A stretch of DNA of 64,000 nt, from positions 310,001 to 374,000 of the forward strand of contig JBMNKL010000003.1 of assembly GCA_050952225.1 (NCBI GenBank), given 5' to 3'. The notes below the pieces were generated by a model. It searched no databases, was not told the origin of the DNA, and saw nothing but the letters and a program-made list of their open reading frames with translations. Each line of letters begins with the position of its first letter. Within the stretch, counting starts at the first letter, position 1. Positions 51,635 to 60,433 of the stretch are shown one piece after another. The DNA comes from JBMNKL01 sp050952225 (GTDB lineage Bacteria; Bacillota; Clostridia; Acetivibrionales; DTU013). Both the position numbers and the translations under genes were made by a program.

Positions 51635-53183
51635 ATGGGAACTACTGAGAAGATCAGGGACCTCCATCTGCGTAAGCAAAAGCTCGAAGAAGGGGGCGGC
51701 CCGGAAAGGATTGCGAAGCAGCACGAATCGGGAAAGCTTACAGCAAGGGAAAGACTTGAGATACTGTTTGACGCCGGTTCTTTTGTTGAAGTCGATGCAT
51801 TTGTTGAAACCAGGGCAATCGATTTTGGAATGCAGGCAAAAAAGGTGCCCGGTGACGGAGTAGTCACGGGTTACGGGACCATCGACGGCAGACCTGTTTT
51901 TGTATCATCACAGGATTTCACCGTTATCGGCGGTTCACTTGGAGAGGCGCATGCCCGGAAGATTGTCAAGGTTATGGATATGGCGATGAAAGTAGGCGCC
52001 CCGTTTATAAGCATTAATGATTCCGGGGGCGCCAGGATAGAAGAAGGCATCGATGCATTGAGCGGGTATGGGGATATTTTTTCAGAAATACCCTTGCTTC
52101 AGGTGTAATACCTCAGATCTCGGTTATCATGGGGCCGTGCGCAGGCGGCGCCGTATATTCCCCTGCAATAACCGATTTTGTTTTCATGGTCGACAAAACA
52201 AGCTACATGTTCATTACCGGGCCACAGGTAATAAAATCGGTGACCGGCGAAGACGTCACTTTTGAAACTCTCGGAGGATCCGAAGTACATAATGCCAAAA
52301 GCGGTGTGGCCCATTTCAGGAGCGCGAGCGAAGAAGAGTGCCTGAAGGAAATCAGGAGACTTATTGGTTTCCTTCCGGACAACAACTTGACGGATCCGCC
52401 GGTAGTAAACTCAGCGATGATTTAAACAGGATAGATGAAAACCTTCTTGATCTGATCCCGGACAGATTCAAACAAGCCCTACGACATAAAGGATATAATT
52501 ATAAGCATTGTGGATAACAGGGATTTTCTCGAAGTGCAGAAGCACTTTGCGCAGAATATCGTTGTGGGGTTCGGAAGGCTGAACGGGAAAACCGTCGGCA
52601 TTGTGGCAAATCAGCCGAAAGTTATGGCCGGAGTTCTCGATGTCAATTCGGCCGATAAAGGAGCAAGATTTATCCGGTTCTGCGATTCTTTCAATATACC
52701 GATTGTTTCATTTACCGATACGGCGGGTTACCTGCCCGGTACGGGCCAGGAATACAGCGGCGTTATCAGGCATGGGGCAAAAATGCTTTATGCGTTTTCC
52801 GAAGCGACTGTTCCCAAAATAAATGTTATTGTCAGAAAAGCATACGGCGGAGCGTATATAGCCATGAACAGCAAGCACCTCGGCGCCGATGCCGTATTTG
52901 CATGGCCAAGCGCCGAAATAGCCGTTATGGGTCCGGAAGGAGCTGCGAATATTATTTTCCGCAAGGAGATTGCCGCTGCTGATGATGCAGTTGCTACCAG
53001 GGAGCAAAAAATTGCCGAATACCGGGATAAATTTTCGAATCCTTATATAGCTGCGGCCAGGGGATACGTGGACGACGTAATAGATCCTGCCACGACCCGT
53101 GCAGGCTGATCAATTCGCTGGAGATGCTTGCGGGCAAAAGGGAAAACAGGCCGGCCAAAAAACACGGGAATATTCCGCTGTAA
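51635..53183 (+). CDS. mmdA: Acyl-CoA carboxyltransferase, MmdA/12S type (several shifts)
   Basis: ATG 51635 follows GAGGTGG. Raw frames break at the T6 run 52077-52082 (one more T gives GDIFFRNTLASGVIPQISVI), near 52415, near 52465 and near 53095. Together they give about 516 residues with full family features: GPCAGGAVYSPAITDFVFMV, FTDTAGYLPGTGQEYSGVIR, KAYGGAYIAMNSKHLGADAV, and the end GKRENRPAKKHGNIPL. It is the acyl-CoA carboxyltransferase subunit of methylmalonyl-CoA decarboxylase or transcarboxylase (12S). First gene of the operon behind the riboswitch. Which acyl-CoA is used cannot be told from the sequence. Confidence 0.88.
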
Positions 53184-53197
53184 TACGGAGGTGCGGT

Positions 53198-53379
53198 ATG
53201 AACGAAAATGGAAATAAGCAGTCAACAATGAAATACTTGCTGTTATAGCGGCAGCCATAGCATCGCTTAACACCCGGCCGGGATACAGGCTCGTGGTGAG
53301 ATCGATGAGGCAGGTTCCGCAGTCGTCGCCGGTATGGAACATCGTAGGAAGGATCGAACGCTTAGGTAGTAAAACTTAA
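53198..53379 (+). CDS. Small OadG-like subunit, soluble form (one shift)
   Basis: ATG 53198 with CGGAGG upstream. After a one-base shift near 53220 the frame reads NNEILAVIAAAIASLNTRPG, then YRLVVRSMRQVPQSSPVWNI and VGRIERLGSKT: about 60 residues. This matches the soluble C-terminal part of the OadG/MmdD-type small subunit (EEVAAIAAAIA, then W...GR). The usual N-terminal membrane helix is missing, which argues against a sodium-pump complex. It may link the carboxyltransferase and biotin subunits. Confidence 0.65.
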
Positions 53380-53430
53380 TGCATGAAATATATTTTATAT
53401 TTATATTTATGAATCAAGCTTGGAGGGAAA

Positions 53431-53844
53431 ATGATCATGAAAAAGTTTTTAATAAAAGTTAATGGAAGCCAGTACGAGGTAGAAGTCGAAGAAATAATAG
53501 ACGGGGCTTCATATGCGAGTGAAATCGCGGCACCGTCCGTCACGGTAAGCGCTCCGGCAAAGCAGGCGCCTGCTTCCGACGCGCCGCAGCCGGAAAAAAC
53601 TGCGCAAACCGCATCAAACGGCAAAACCGGATCGGTAAAAATACGGCTCCAATGCCCGGGACTATTCTCAGAGTTGTTGCAAATATAGGTGATAGCGTTA
53701 AAAGGGGCGATGTAATATTGATCCTGGAAGCTATGAAAATGGAAAATGAAATCGTTGCCCCGTCCGATGGCGTCTTGGTTTCGATAAACGTGGACAAGGG
53801 GCGCTTCGGTCAATGCCGGAGATCTGTTGGCATCATTGGATTAG
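53431..53844 (+). CDS. Biotin carboxyl carrier protein (1.3S type; two shifts)
   Basis: Starts MIMKKFLIKVNGSQYEVEVE after GGAGGG. An Ala/Pro-rich linker (SAPAKQAPASDAPQPE) precedes the biotinyl domain. Adding an A in the A5 run at 53637-53641 gives VKNTAPMPGTILRVVANIGD. The biotin lysine is in ILILEAMKMENEIVAPSDG. Removing one G from the G4 run at 53798-53801 gives DKGASVNAGDLLASLD and a stop at 53844. The product is about 137 residues, as in MmdC and the 1.3S subunit. It shuttles CO2 between the two carboxyltransferase subunits. Confidence 0.88.
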
Positions 53845-53856
53845 GAGGGAAAACGG

Positions 53857-55254
53857 ATGAAAAAGGTAAGAATAACCGAAACCATACTCAGGGATGCCCA
53901 CCAGTCTTTAATCGCCACCAGGATGAGTACCGACGATATGCTTGAATATTGGAAAAGCTGGACGATATAGGATACAATTCGCTGGAATGCTGGGGAGGCG
54001 CTACGTTTGATTCATGCCTGAGGTTTTTGAACGAAGATCCGTGGGAAAGGCTCAGAAAGATAAGAAGCAGGGTAAAGAAAACAAAGCTTCAAATGTTGCT
54101 CAGAGGACAGAATTTACTTGGGCTATAAGCATTACGCGGATGACGTGGTGGAATATTTCGTAAGGAAATCAATAGCCAATGGAATTGATATAATAAGAAT
54201 ATTTGACGCCCTTAACGACGTAAGGAATATAGAGGCTTCCATAAAAGCCTGCAAAAAAGAGGGCGGTCATGCGCAGGGAGCTTTTTGCTATACTATCAGC
54301 CCGGTGCACAACCTCGAGTTGTTTGTAAAGGATGCGAAAAGGCTTGAGGAAATGGGCGCCGACAGTATTTGCATCAAGGACATGGCAGGCCTTTTACTGC
54401 CTTATGCCGCGTTTGAACTGGTTAAAGCCCTTAAGGAATACATAAAGGTGCCGATACAGGTTCATACCCATTATACGAGCGGTGTTGCCTCGATGACCTA
54501 CCTTAAGGCAATAGAAGCCGGCGCGGATATCGTGGATTGCGCCATATCGCCGTCTGCTCTCGGCACTTCGCAGCCGCCGACGGAATCCCTTGTGGCGACA
54601 TTGAAAAACACGGAATTCGATACGGGACTGGACCTGGCGAAATTAAGCGAGATAGCGGATTATTTCAGGTCAATAAAACAGAAGTATGTAGAGTCGGGGC
54701 TGTTGGATATGAAGGTAATGGGCGTGGACGTAAACGCGCTGATATACCAGGTTCCCGGCGGAATGCTTTCCAACCTGGTATCCCAGTTGAAACAGGCCGG
54801 CAAGTCCGATAAATTTGAAGAGGTGTTGAAGGAAGTTCCAAAGGTCAGGGAAGATTTCGGGTATCCGCCGCTGGTGACCCCGACAAGCCAGATCGTGGGC
54901 ACGCAGGCCGTTATGAATGTTATAACGGGTGAGCGTTACAAGATGGTGCCGAAGGAATCCAAGGCCCTTGTCAAGGGTGAGTATGGAAAAACTCCCGCTC
55001 CAATACCCGAGCACATTAAAAAGCTCATACTGGGAGATGAGGAACAGATAACATGCCGTCCGGCCGATCTTATCCAGCCTGAATTGGAGAGTACCAGGAA
55101 GAAAATCGGCCAATATATCGAGCAGGAGGAAGATGTCCTCACATATGCCCTGTTCCCGCAGGTTGCTGAGGAATTCTTCAAATTGCGCCAGGCAAAGAAA
55201 TATAAAATTGAAGGGACAATGGTGGATTACAACATGATGGTCCACCCTGTGTAA
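53857..55254 (+). CDS. Pyruvate/oxaloacetate carboxyltransferase, OadA/PycB/5S type (two shifts)
   Basis: ATG 53857 with GGAGGG upstream. MKKVRITETILRDAHQSLIA opens the HMGL-like TIM barrel. A shift near 53948 leads to LEKLDDIGYNSLECWGGATF, and one at the G3 run 54120-54122 to LLRGQNLLGYKHYADDVVEY. Metal and biotin-carboxyl residues are in place (ETILRDAHQS, CIKDMAGLLLPY, VHTHYTSGVASMTYLKA). The product is about 465 residues and lacks a fused biotin domain, since the carrier is separate. With mmdA and the carrier it reconstitutes a 12S-1.3S-5S transcarboxylase, exchanging CO2 between acyl-CoA and pyruvate/oxaloacetate. Confidence 0.9.
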
Positions 55255-55298
55255 TATAAAGCATAAACAGGATTTTCGGCCGATATGGCCATTGAATA

Positions 55299-55326
55299 TT
55301 ACCGGGATATTCCCGGTTTTTTTTTG
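55299..55326 (+). terminator. Terminator of the transcarboxylase operon
   Basis: ACCGGGA-TAT-TCCCGGT followed by a run of eight Ts, about 45 bases after the last stop. Confidence 0.8.
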
Positions 55327-55386
55327 CCGTCTTTTCCAACTGGCATTGCAAAGCTTTATCCTGTTGCAGAATCCACATATGCCCAT

Positions 55387-55403
55387 CGGATAAGTCTTAT
55401 CCG
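55387..55403. promoter_or_regulatory. Palindrome upstream of the RpiR regulator
   Basis: CGGATAA-GTC-TTATCCG: two perfect 7-base half sites with a 3-base centre, 110 bases before the regulator start. Candidate autoregulatory operator. Confidence 0.45.
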
Positions 55404-55512
55404 GATCTGTGCTTCGAAACTGGCTTCGGTACTGATTTACAGACCTTGATTTTTATCCTGCTTATATGTAAGATAATAGATGAAAAGCCATGGAATGAAG
55501 CCGGGGGTACTT

Positions 55513-56409
55513 ATGATTAGAAGCCAGGACATGATCAGGCACATGCAGGAAAAAATGCCGGGTATGAGCAAAGGTCATAAGATGATTGCCAACTACATTA
55601 TCAATCACTATGACAAAGCGGCTTTCATGACGGCGGCAAAACTGGGCAGGACAGTAGGGGTAAGCGAATCCACGGTAGTACGATTTGCTGTTGAAATGGG
55701 TTTTAAGGGATACCCGAGACTTCAGAAAGTTTTGCAGGAGCTTATAAAAAGCAAGCTGACCGCCGCACAGCGATTAGAGGTCACTTCCAGCAGGATCGAC
55801 GAAAACAATATCTTGAAAAGTGTCCTGCAGGCGGACATGGAAAAAATAAAAATAACCATGGAAGAAATAAACCAGGAAGACTTCATGCAAATCGTGGAAT
55901 GTGTTTTGAACGCCAGGAAAATATACATACTCGGAGTAAGAAGTTCTGCGACCCTCGCAGGCTTTTTAGGCTTTTATTTCAACTTGATATTTGACAATGT
56001 CAGGCTCGTTCATACGACGAGCGTCAGCGAGATGTTTGAACAGATACTCAGGGCGTCGGCGGGCGATGTCGTTATCGGGATAAGTTTTCCCAGGTATTCG
56101 AAAAGAACGGTAAAGGCTTTGAAATTTGCAAAAAGCCAGGGAGCTACCGTCATCGCCATTACGGACAGCAAAGAATCTCCGCTTACAAGCGATGCCGACC
56201 ACTGCATTATCGCAAGGAGCGACATGGCTTCGTTTGTCGATTCACTGGTGGCGCCGCTGAGTGTAATTAACGCGCTTATAGTTGCCATAGGAATGAGAAA
56301 AAAGGAAAGCATTTATAATACTTTTGAAAAACTTGAAACTATCTGGGATGAATACCAGGTATACGAGAAATATGACAATGCCGAACCTCACGGGAAGGTG
56401 GATTATTGA
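55513..56409 (+). CDS. RpiR/MurR family regulator
   Basis: 298 residues from ATG 55513 with CCGGGGG upstream; ATG 55480 is an alternative. The N-terminal RpiR helix-turn-helix (about 20-80: KLGRTVGVSESTVVRFAVEM then GFKGYPRLQKVLQELIKSK) is followed by a SIS sugar-phosphate-binding domain (KIYILGVRSSATLAGFLGFY, GDVVIGISFPRYSKRTVKAL). Such proteins repress or activate sugar catabolism in response to a phosphosugar. The adjacent genes are not sugar genes, so the regulon is unknown. Its stop overlaps the next gene's TTG start. Confidence 0.9.
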   Translation: MIRSQDMIRHMQEKMPGMSKGHKMIANYIINHYDKAAFMTAAKLGRTVGVSESTVVRFAVEMGFKGYPRLQKVLQELIKSKLTAAQRLEVTSSRIDENNILKSVLQADMEKIKITMEEINQEDFMQIVECVLNARKIYILGVRSSATLAGFLGFYFNLIFDNVRLVHTTSVSEMFEQILRASAGDVVIGISFPRYSKRTVKALKFAKSQGATVIAITDSKESPLTSDADHCIIARSDMASFVDSLVAPLSVINALIVAIGMRKKESIYNTFEKLETIWDEYQVYEKYDNAEPHGKVDY

Positions 56410-57637
56410 GCAAAGAAGTTATTGTGGTGGGAGCCGGAGCAGCCGGGCTCATGGCAGCCGCCAAGGCGTCGGAACGCGGCAGGAAGGTATTGCTGCTGGA
56501 GAAAAATGATAGGGCAGGAAAAAAGCTGCTGATATCCGGCAAAGGCCGCTGCAATATTACAAACAATACGGATATTGACGGATTGATCAGGAACATACCC
56601 GGGAACGGGAATTTTTTATATTCGTCTTTCCATAACTTTCTCAAACAAGGACTTGATGAAGCTTCTCGAGGATGAAGGGCTCGAGCTGAAAGTTGAAAGG
56701 GGAGGCAGGGTGTTTCCGGCTTCGGACAAAGCAGCCGACGTGGTCAGGGTATTGAAGCGTTTCGCGGAAAAAACGGGAGCACAAATACGTTTCAATGCGC
56801 CCGTTGCTTCAATCGAAACCAAAGATGGCAGGGTTATTGGAGTTAGGTTAAAAACGGGGATTTTATCGGATGTGAATCTGTCGTGCTTGCGACCGGCGGT
56901 GCTTCATATCCGGGCACCGGTTCAACGGGAGACGGTTATGAGATGGCAAGGAAAGCTGGGACATAGCGTCACTCCGTTGAAACCGTCACTTGTTCCGCTC
57001 CTGGTTAATGAAAAATGGGTAAGCGAGCTTCAGGGTTTGACTCTTAAGAATATTGCAATTAAAGCTTTTGATAAAAACGGAAGGAAAATTTATACCGATT
57101 TCGGCGAGATGCTTTTCACGCATTACGGTGTATCGGGTCCCTGTTATTTTGAGTTTAAGCAGCCATATCCTTGACTATGAATTCAGGGACGTCAAGCTTA
57201 ATATCGATTTAAAACCGGCGTTGAATGAAGAAACTCTTGACGCCAGGATTCGGAGAGATTTTGACAAGTATTCGAATAAGCAGTTTAAGAACAGCCTCAA
57301 TGATTTGCTGCCAAGGAAACTGATTCCTGTTATTGTCAGGTTGTCACGCATTCCCGCGGAAAAGCCGGTTAACCAGGTTAGCAGGGAGGAAAGAAAAAAT
57401 CTTGTTGGCCTTCTGAAAAACCTCTCACTTGAAATTACCGGTTCAAGGCCTATCAGTGAAGCCATTGTGACGGCGGGCGGTGTCCGCACTTCCGAAATTA
57501 ATCCTTCCACTATGGAATCCCGGCTGGTAAAAGGACTTTACCTGGCAGGCGAATTAATAGACGTTCACGGCTATACCGGTGGATTCAACCTTACTATTGC
57601 GTTCTCAACCGGTTATACCGCCGGAATCAACTGCTAA
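56406..57637 (+). CDS. NAD(P)/FAD-dependent oxidoreductase, HI0933/BaiN family (shifts)
   Basis: TTG 56406 behind GGAAGGTGG. FAD-binding start VIVVGAGAAGLMAAAKASER and KKLLISGKGRCNITNNT are diagnostic for the HI0933 family. Frames change near 56650, near 56885 (restoring ESVVLATGGASYPGTGSTGD), at the G3 run 56958-56960 (restoring ARKAGHSVTPLKPSLVPLL) and near 57150 (restoring GVSGPVILSLSSHILDYEFR). The end GLYLAGELIDVHGYTGGFNL is canonical. About 410 residues in total. Members include the bile-acid reductase BaiN; most have no known substrate. Its context before hutP/aroH/cmk is typical for Clostridia. Confidence 0.88.
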
Positions 57638-57730
57638 GGCCGGGTTAATGGCCTGCGTTTGACTTTCCCGGAGTATGATTTTTCTTCATGGAGTAAATAA
57701 TAGTAATAGTAATTACCGGAGATTCAACAA

Positions 57731-58245
57731 ATGAAGATTGAGTTGTTCAACCGTGTCCTTAAAGCCTAAAAACGGCCGAAAAAATGAAAAAACACGGAAA
57801 CAGGCATATGAATCTTTTTTGATGAAAGCAGCTATGACGCTTCTTATCTTTATGATTGCCGCGCAGGCGGCAATGGCGGACCCGAGATTCAGACCGCTTG
57901 CTTTTCATGAGAATTATGACGGTGTGTCACTTGGAAAGGAAGCATATCTTTTTACCCCGTGCAAAATGGTGCTTAAGCTTATAAACATGGAAAAATGCCC
58001 GGACTTGAAGGTGCTTGTAAACGGCGTTGAAAGGTATTCATTTGAAGAAAGCGAAATAACGCTTGATTTGAAAGATGGGGACGTAATCGAGCTTGACGCC
58101 GGTAAAGTGCTTGTCCTTGCAAAGGTGCGCATAAATGCCGTAAGCTTGAATATAGAAGAACTTGCTTGGCAGAACAGTACAGGCATCGCACGGAATTGTT
58201 CATGTGGCTGCCGTTAATTGCGCTGATACTCCAAAAAGACGCTGA
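57731..58245 (+). CDS. Hypothetical exported or membrane-anchored protein (two shifts)
   Basis: ATG 57731 with CGGAGA upstream reads MKIELFNRVLK, then after one shift PKNGRKNEKTRKQAYES and a hydrophobic segment (MTLLIFMIAAQAAMADPRF). The rest, ILKLINMEKCPDLKVLVNG-like (MVLKLINMEKCPDLKVLVNG) with GDVIELDAGKVLVLAKVRIN, suggests a small beta domain outside the membrane. Near 58165 a shift would give LGRTVQASHGIVHVAAVN and a stop at 58245. About 170 residues. I do not recognise the family; it lies before hutP. Confidence 0.55.
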
Positions 58246-58324
58246 AGGCAACCCGCACAATCATATTGTACAATTTCAATTATTCTTATATAATATAAAA
58301 GAAGTTCCTTAAGGGGTCTTAGAT

Positions 58325-58750
58325 ATGGCTGAAAACGAAAAAACATACGGAAGCAGGGATATTGCCGCCGCAGCGGTGCGCATGGCTCTTACTTCCGACA
58401 GGGTGGAAGAGAAAAATTTGCAGGCCGAGCTTTTAAAAAGCGGTATACGTACCGCGGCCGTGGATTATGGAGGAGAATTCATAAGCTCCGTAATGAAGAT
58501 AATAGAAAGGTCTGTGGTATCGTCCAAGCGTGAAGGCGTCATCCGTGACAGCCATTCCGAGGAAGGGAGCCGTGGCGGGGCGGCGCGCGAAGCATTGTCG
58601 CAGATTATGCCGAAGGCCTTGGGATTGAATGTCGGAGGCAAAATCGGAATTGCCCGGTATAAGGATCATATAAGCGTAGCCATATTTTTCGGAATAGGAC
58701 TTCTGCACCTTAACGAGGTGGCTATCGGCCTTGGGCACAGGGTTGTTTAG
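58325..58750 (+). CDS. HutP-like RNA-binding protein
   Basis: 141 residues. The C-terminal ALGLNVGGKIGIARYKDHIS, FFGIGLLHLNEVAIGLGHRV matches HutP, the Mg2+/histidine-dependent antiterminator of the hut operon in Bacillus. Histidine/metal-binding histidines appear in LLHLNEVAIGLGH. No histidine-utilisation genes are in the window; it sits between a hypothetical gene and aroH. In Clostridia HutP-like proteins often occur without hut genes, so the target RNA is probably different. Frame intact. Confidence 0.85.
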   Translation: MAENEKTYGSRDIAAAAVRMALTSDRVEEKNLQAELLKSGIRTAAVDYGGEFISSVMKIIERSVVSSKREGVIRDSHSEEGSRGGAAREALSQIMPKALGLNVGGKIGIARYKDHISVAIFFGIGLLHLNEVAIGLGHRVV

Positions 58751-58776
58751 AACGATGAACGGAGTGGACGTTGCTG

Positions 58777-59157
58777 ATGGTAAGGGCCATAAGAGGCGCT
58801 ACGACGGTGACTGAAAACTGTGAAAAAGATATACTTGACGCTACCGGCGAACTATTGGAAAAAATGCTTGAGAAGAACGGAATCAAGGAAAGCGACATCA
58901 TAAGCATTATTTTTTCCGTAACTCCTGACCTGAATGCGGCGTTTCCAGCTGCCGCAGCCAGACGGATGGGTTTGGACAAGGTTGCATTGATGTGCGTCAA
59001 TGAAATTGACGTGCCCGGCAGCTTGAAAAAATGCATCAGGATATTGATACATTTTAATTCCGACCGTGAAATGCGGGATTTGAAATTTGTATATTTGAAA
59101 GATGCCCAAAAACTAAGGCCGGATATTTATGAAAAAAACGCAAATGTGGAGGAATAA
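58777..59157 (+). CDS. aroH: Chorismate mutase, AroH type
   Basis: 126 residues from ATG 58777 (MVRAIRGATTVTENCEKDIL); TTG 58771 is a possible earlier start with better ribosome spacing. Trimeric AroH-fold motifs: Arg in VRAIRGATT, ESDIISIIFSVTPDLNAAFP, MCVNEIDVPGSLKKCIRILI. It converts chorismate to prephenate for Phe/Tyr synthesis. A short gap of 3 bases separates it from cmk; the aroH-cmk-plsC-ispH order is typical of Clostridia. Confidence 0.94.
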   Translation: MVRAIRGATTVTENCEKDILDATGELLEKMLEKNGIKESDIISIIFSVTPDLNAAFPAAAARRMGLDKVALMCVNEIDVPGSLKKCIRILIHFNSDREMRDLKFVYLKDAQKLRPDIYEKNANVEE

Positions 59158-59160
59158 TTT

Positions 59161-59850
59161 TTGTCACGAATAAACATCGCTATTGACGGGCCGGCAGGTT
59201 CAGGTAAAAGTACGGCTGCGAAGAACATTTCAAGAGCTTTGGGTATAATTTACCTGGATACCGGTGCCATGTACAGGGCGGTAGCCCTTAAAGCGGTCCG
59301 TTCGGGCATTGATACGAAAGATGAAGAAAGCCTTGCCGCACTCGTGAAAAATATTGATATCCGTGTAGAATACGAGGAAAACAACCAGAGAATATTACTT
59401 GACGGGGAAGACGTAACCGGCCTGATAAGAACGCCTGAGATTTCCATAGGAGCTTCGAATGTCTCAACTTTTCCGGCAGTCAGGATAAAAATGGTTGAAT
59501 TGCAAAGGAAAATAGCCGACGAACATGACGTGGTCATGGACGGAAGGGATATAGGGACTTTTGTTCTTCCCGACGCAAAATACAAGTTTTATCTTACGGC
59601 ATCCATTGAAGAGAGAGCAAGGAGAAGGTACGAGGAATTAAAAGCAAGCGGGGCATCCGGAATTACGATTGAAGATGTAAAGAATGATATTGCCCTTCGT
59701 GACCAGAACGACAGTTCAAGAGCCTTTGCTCCCTTATCCAAGGCGCCGGATGCGGTTGAAATCGATACTACCTGCCTTAATCCTCAGGAAGTTGCAGAAA
59801 AAATCCTCTCATTTATAAAATATAAACGGACAAATGGTGCGTTAAAATGA
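59161..59850 (+). CDS. cmk: Cytidylate kinase
   Basis: 229 residues from TTG 59161. P-loop in NIAIDGPAGSGKSTAAKNIS, YLDTGAMYRAVALKAV, VVMDGRDIGTFVLPDAKYKF, and LRDQNDSSRAFAPLSKAPDA are all diagnostic. It phosphorylates CMP and dCMP. The stop overlaps plsC (ATGA). Frame intact. Confidence 0.96.
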   Translation: MSRINIAIDGPAGSGKSTAAKNISRALGIIYLDTGAMYRAVALKAVRSGIDTKDEESLAALVKNIDIRVEYEENNQRILLDGEDVTGLIRTPEISIGASNVSTFPAVRIKMVELQRKIADEHDVVMDGRDIGTFVLPDAKYKFYLTASIEERARRRYEELKASGASGITIEDVKNDIALRDQNDSSRAFAPLSKAPDAVEIDTTCLNPQEVAEKILSFIKYKRTNGALK

Positions 59851-60433
59851 GAGCTTTTTTAAAGTTTATTACTAAAATTGTATTTAAGCTATTTTACAGG
59901 GTGATATAGTTAACATCAACAAGATACCAAAGGATGGTCCTGCCCTTCTGTGCGCCAACCACAACACTATCCTGGATATGTTTTTTCTCGGCTACAAGCT
60001 TGACAGGTGGATATACTGGATGGCGAAGGAAGAGCTTTTCAAAAACCCGGTCATGGCCTTCGTGCTTGAAAAACTTGGGGCGTTTCCCGTCAAACGCGGG
60101 ACGGGGGATGTAAGCTCGATTAAAAAAGCTTTCAAGCTTTTGGATGAGAATAAAATTGTCGGAATATTTCCGCATGGCACCAGGATTGGACAGGCAGGGT
60201 TAAAAACAGCCCGTGTAAAGCCCGGAGCCGCGATGATAGCGGCAAATACGGGTGTTCCGGTAATACCGGCCGCTGTTTGCGGGAGCTATGGACTTTTTGC
60301 TAAAATGAAGGTAATTTACGGCGAACCGTTCCTGGTAAAACCACGGGACAAGAAGCCGACAAAGCAGGAGCTGGCTGAAATTAGCAGGGAAATCATAAAC
60401 AGGGTCCGATCCCTTGCGGAGGTAGGATCGTGA
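59847..60433 (+). CDS. plsC: 1-acylglycerol-3-phosphate acyltransferase (one shift)
   Basis: ATG 59847 overlaps the cmk stop: MRAFLKFITKIVFKLFYRVI, then a shift near 59909 leads to VNINKIPKDGPALLCANHNT. The acyltransferase box NHxxxxD is NHNTILD, followed by the second motif FPVKRGTGDVSSIKKAFKLL and GIFPHGTRIG (equivalent to FPEGTRS). PAAVCGSYGLFAKMKVIYGE completes the family. About 195 residues, membrane-associated. It makes phosphatidic acid. The stop overlaps ispH by 4 bases. Confidence 0.92.
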
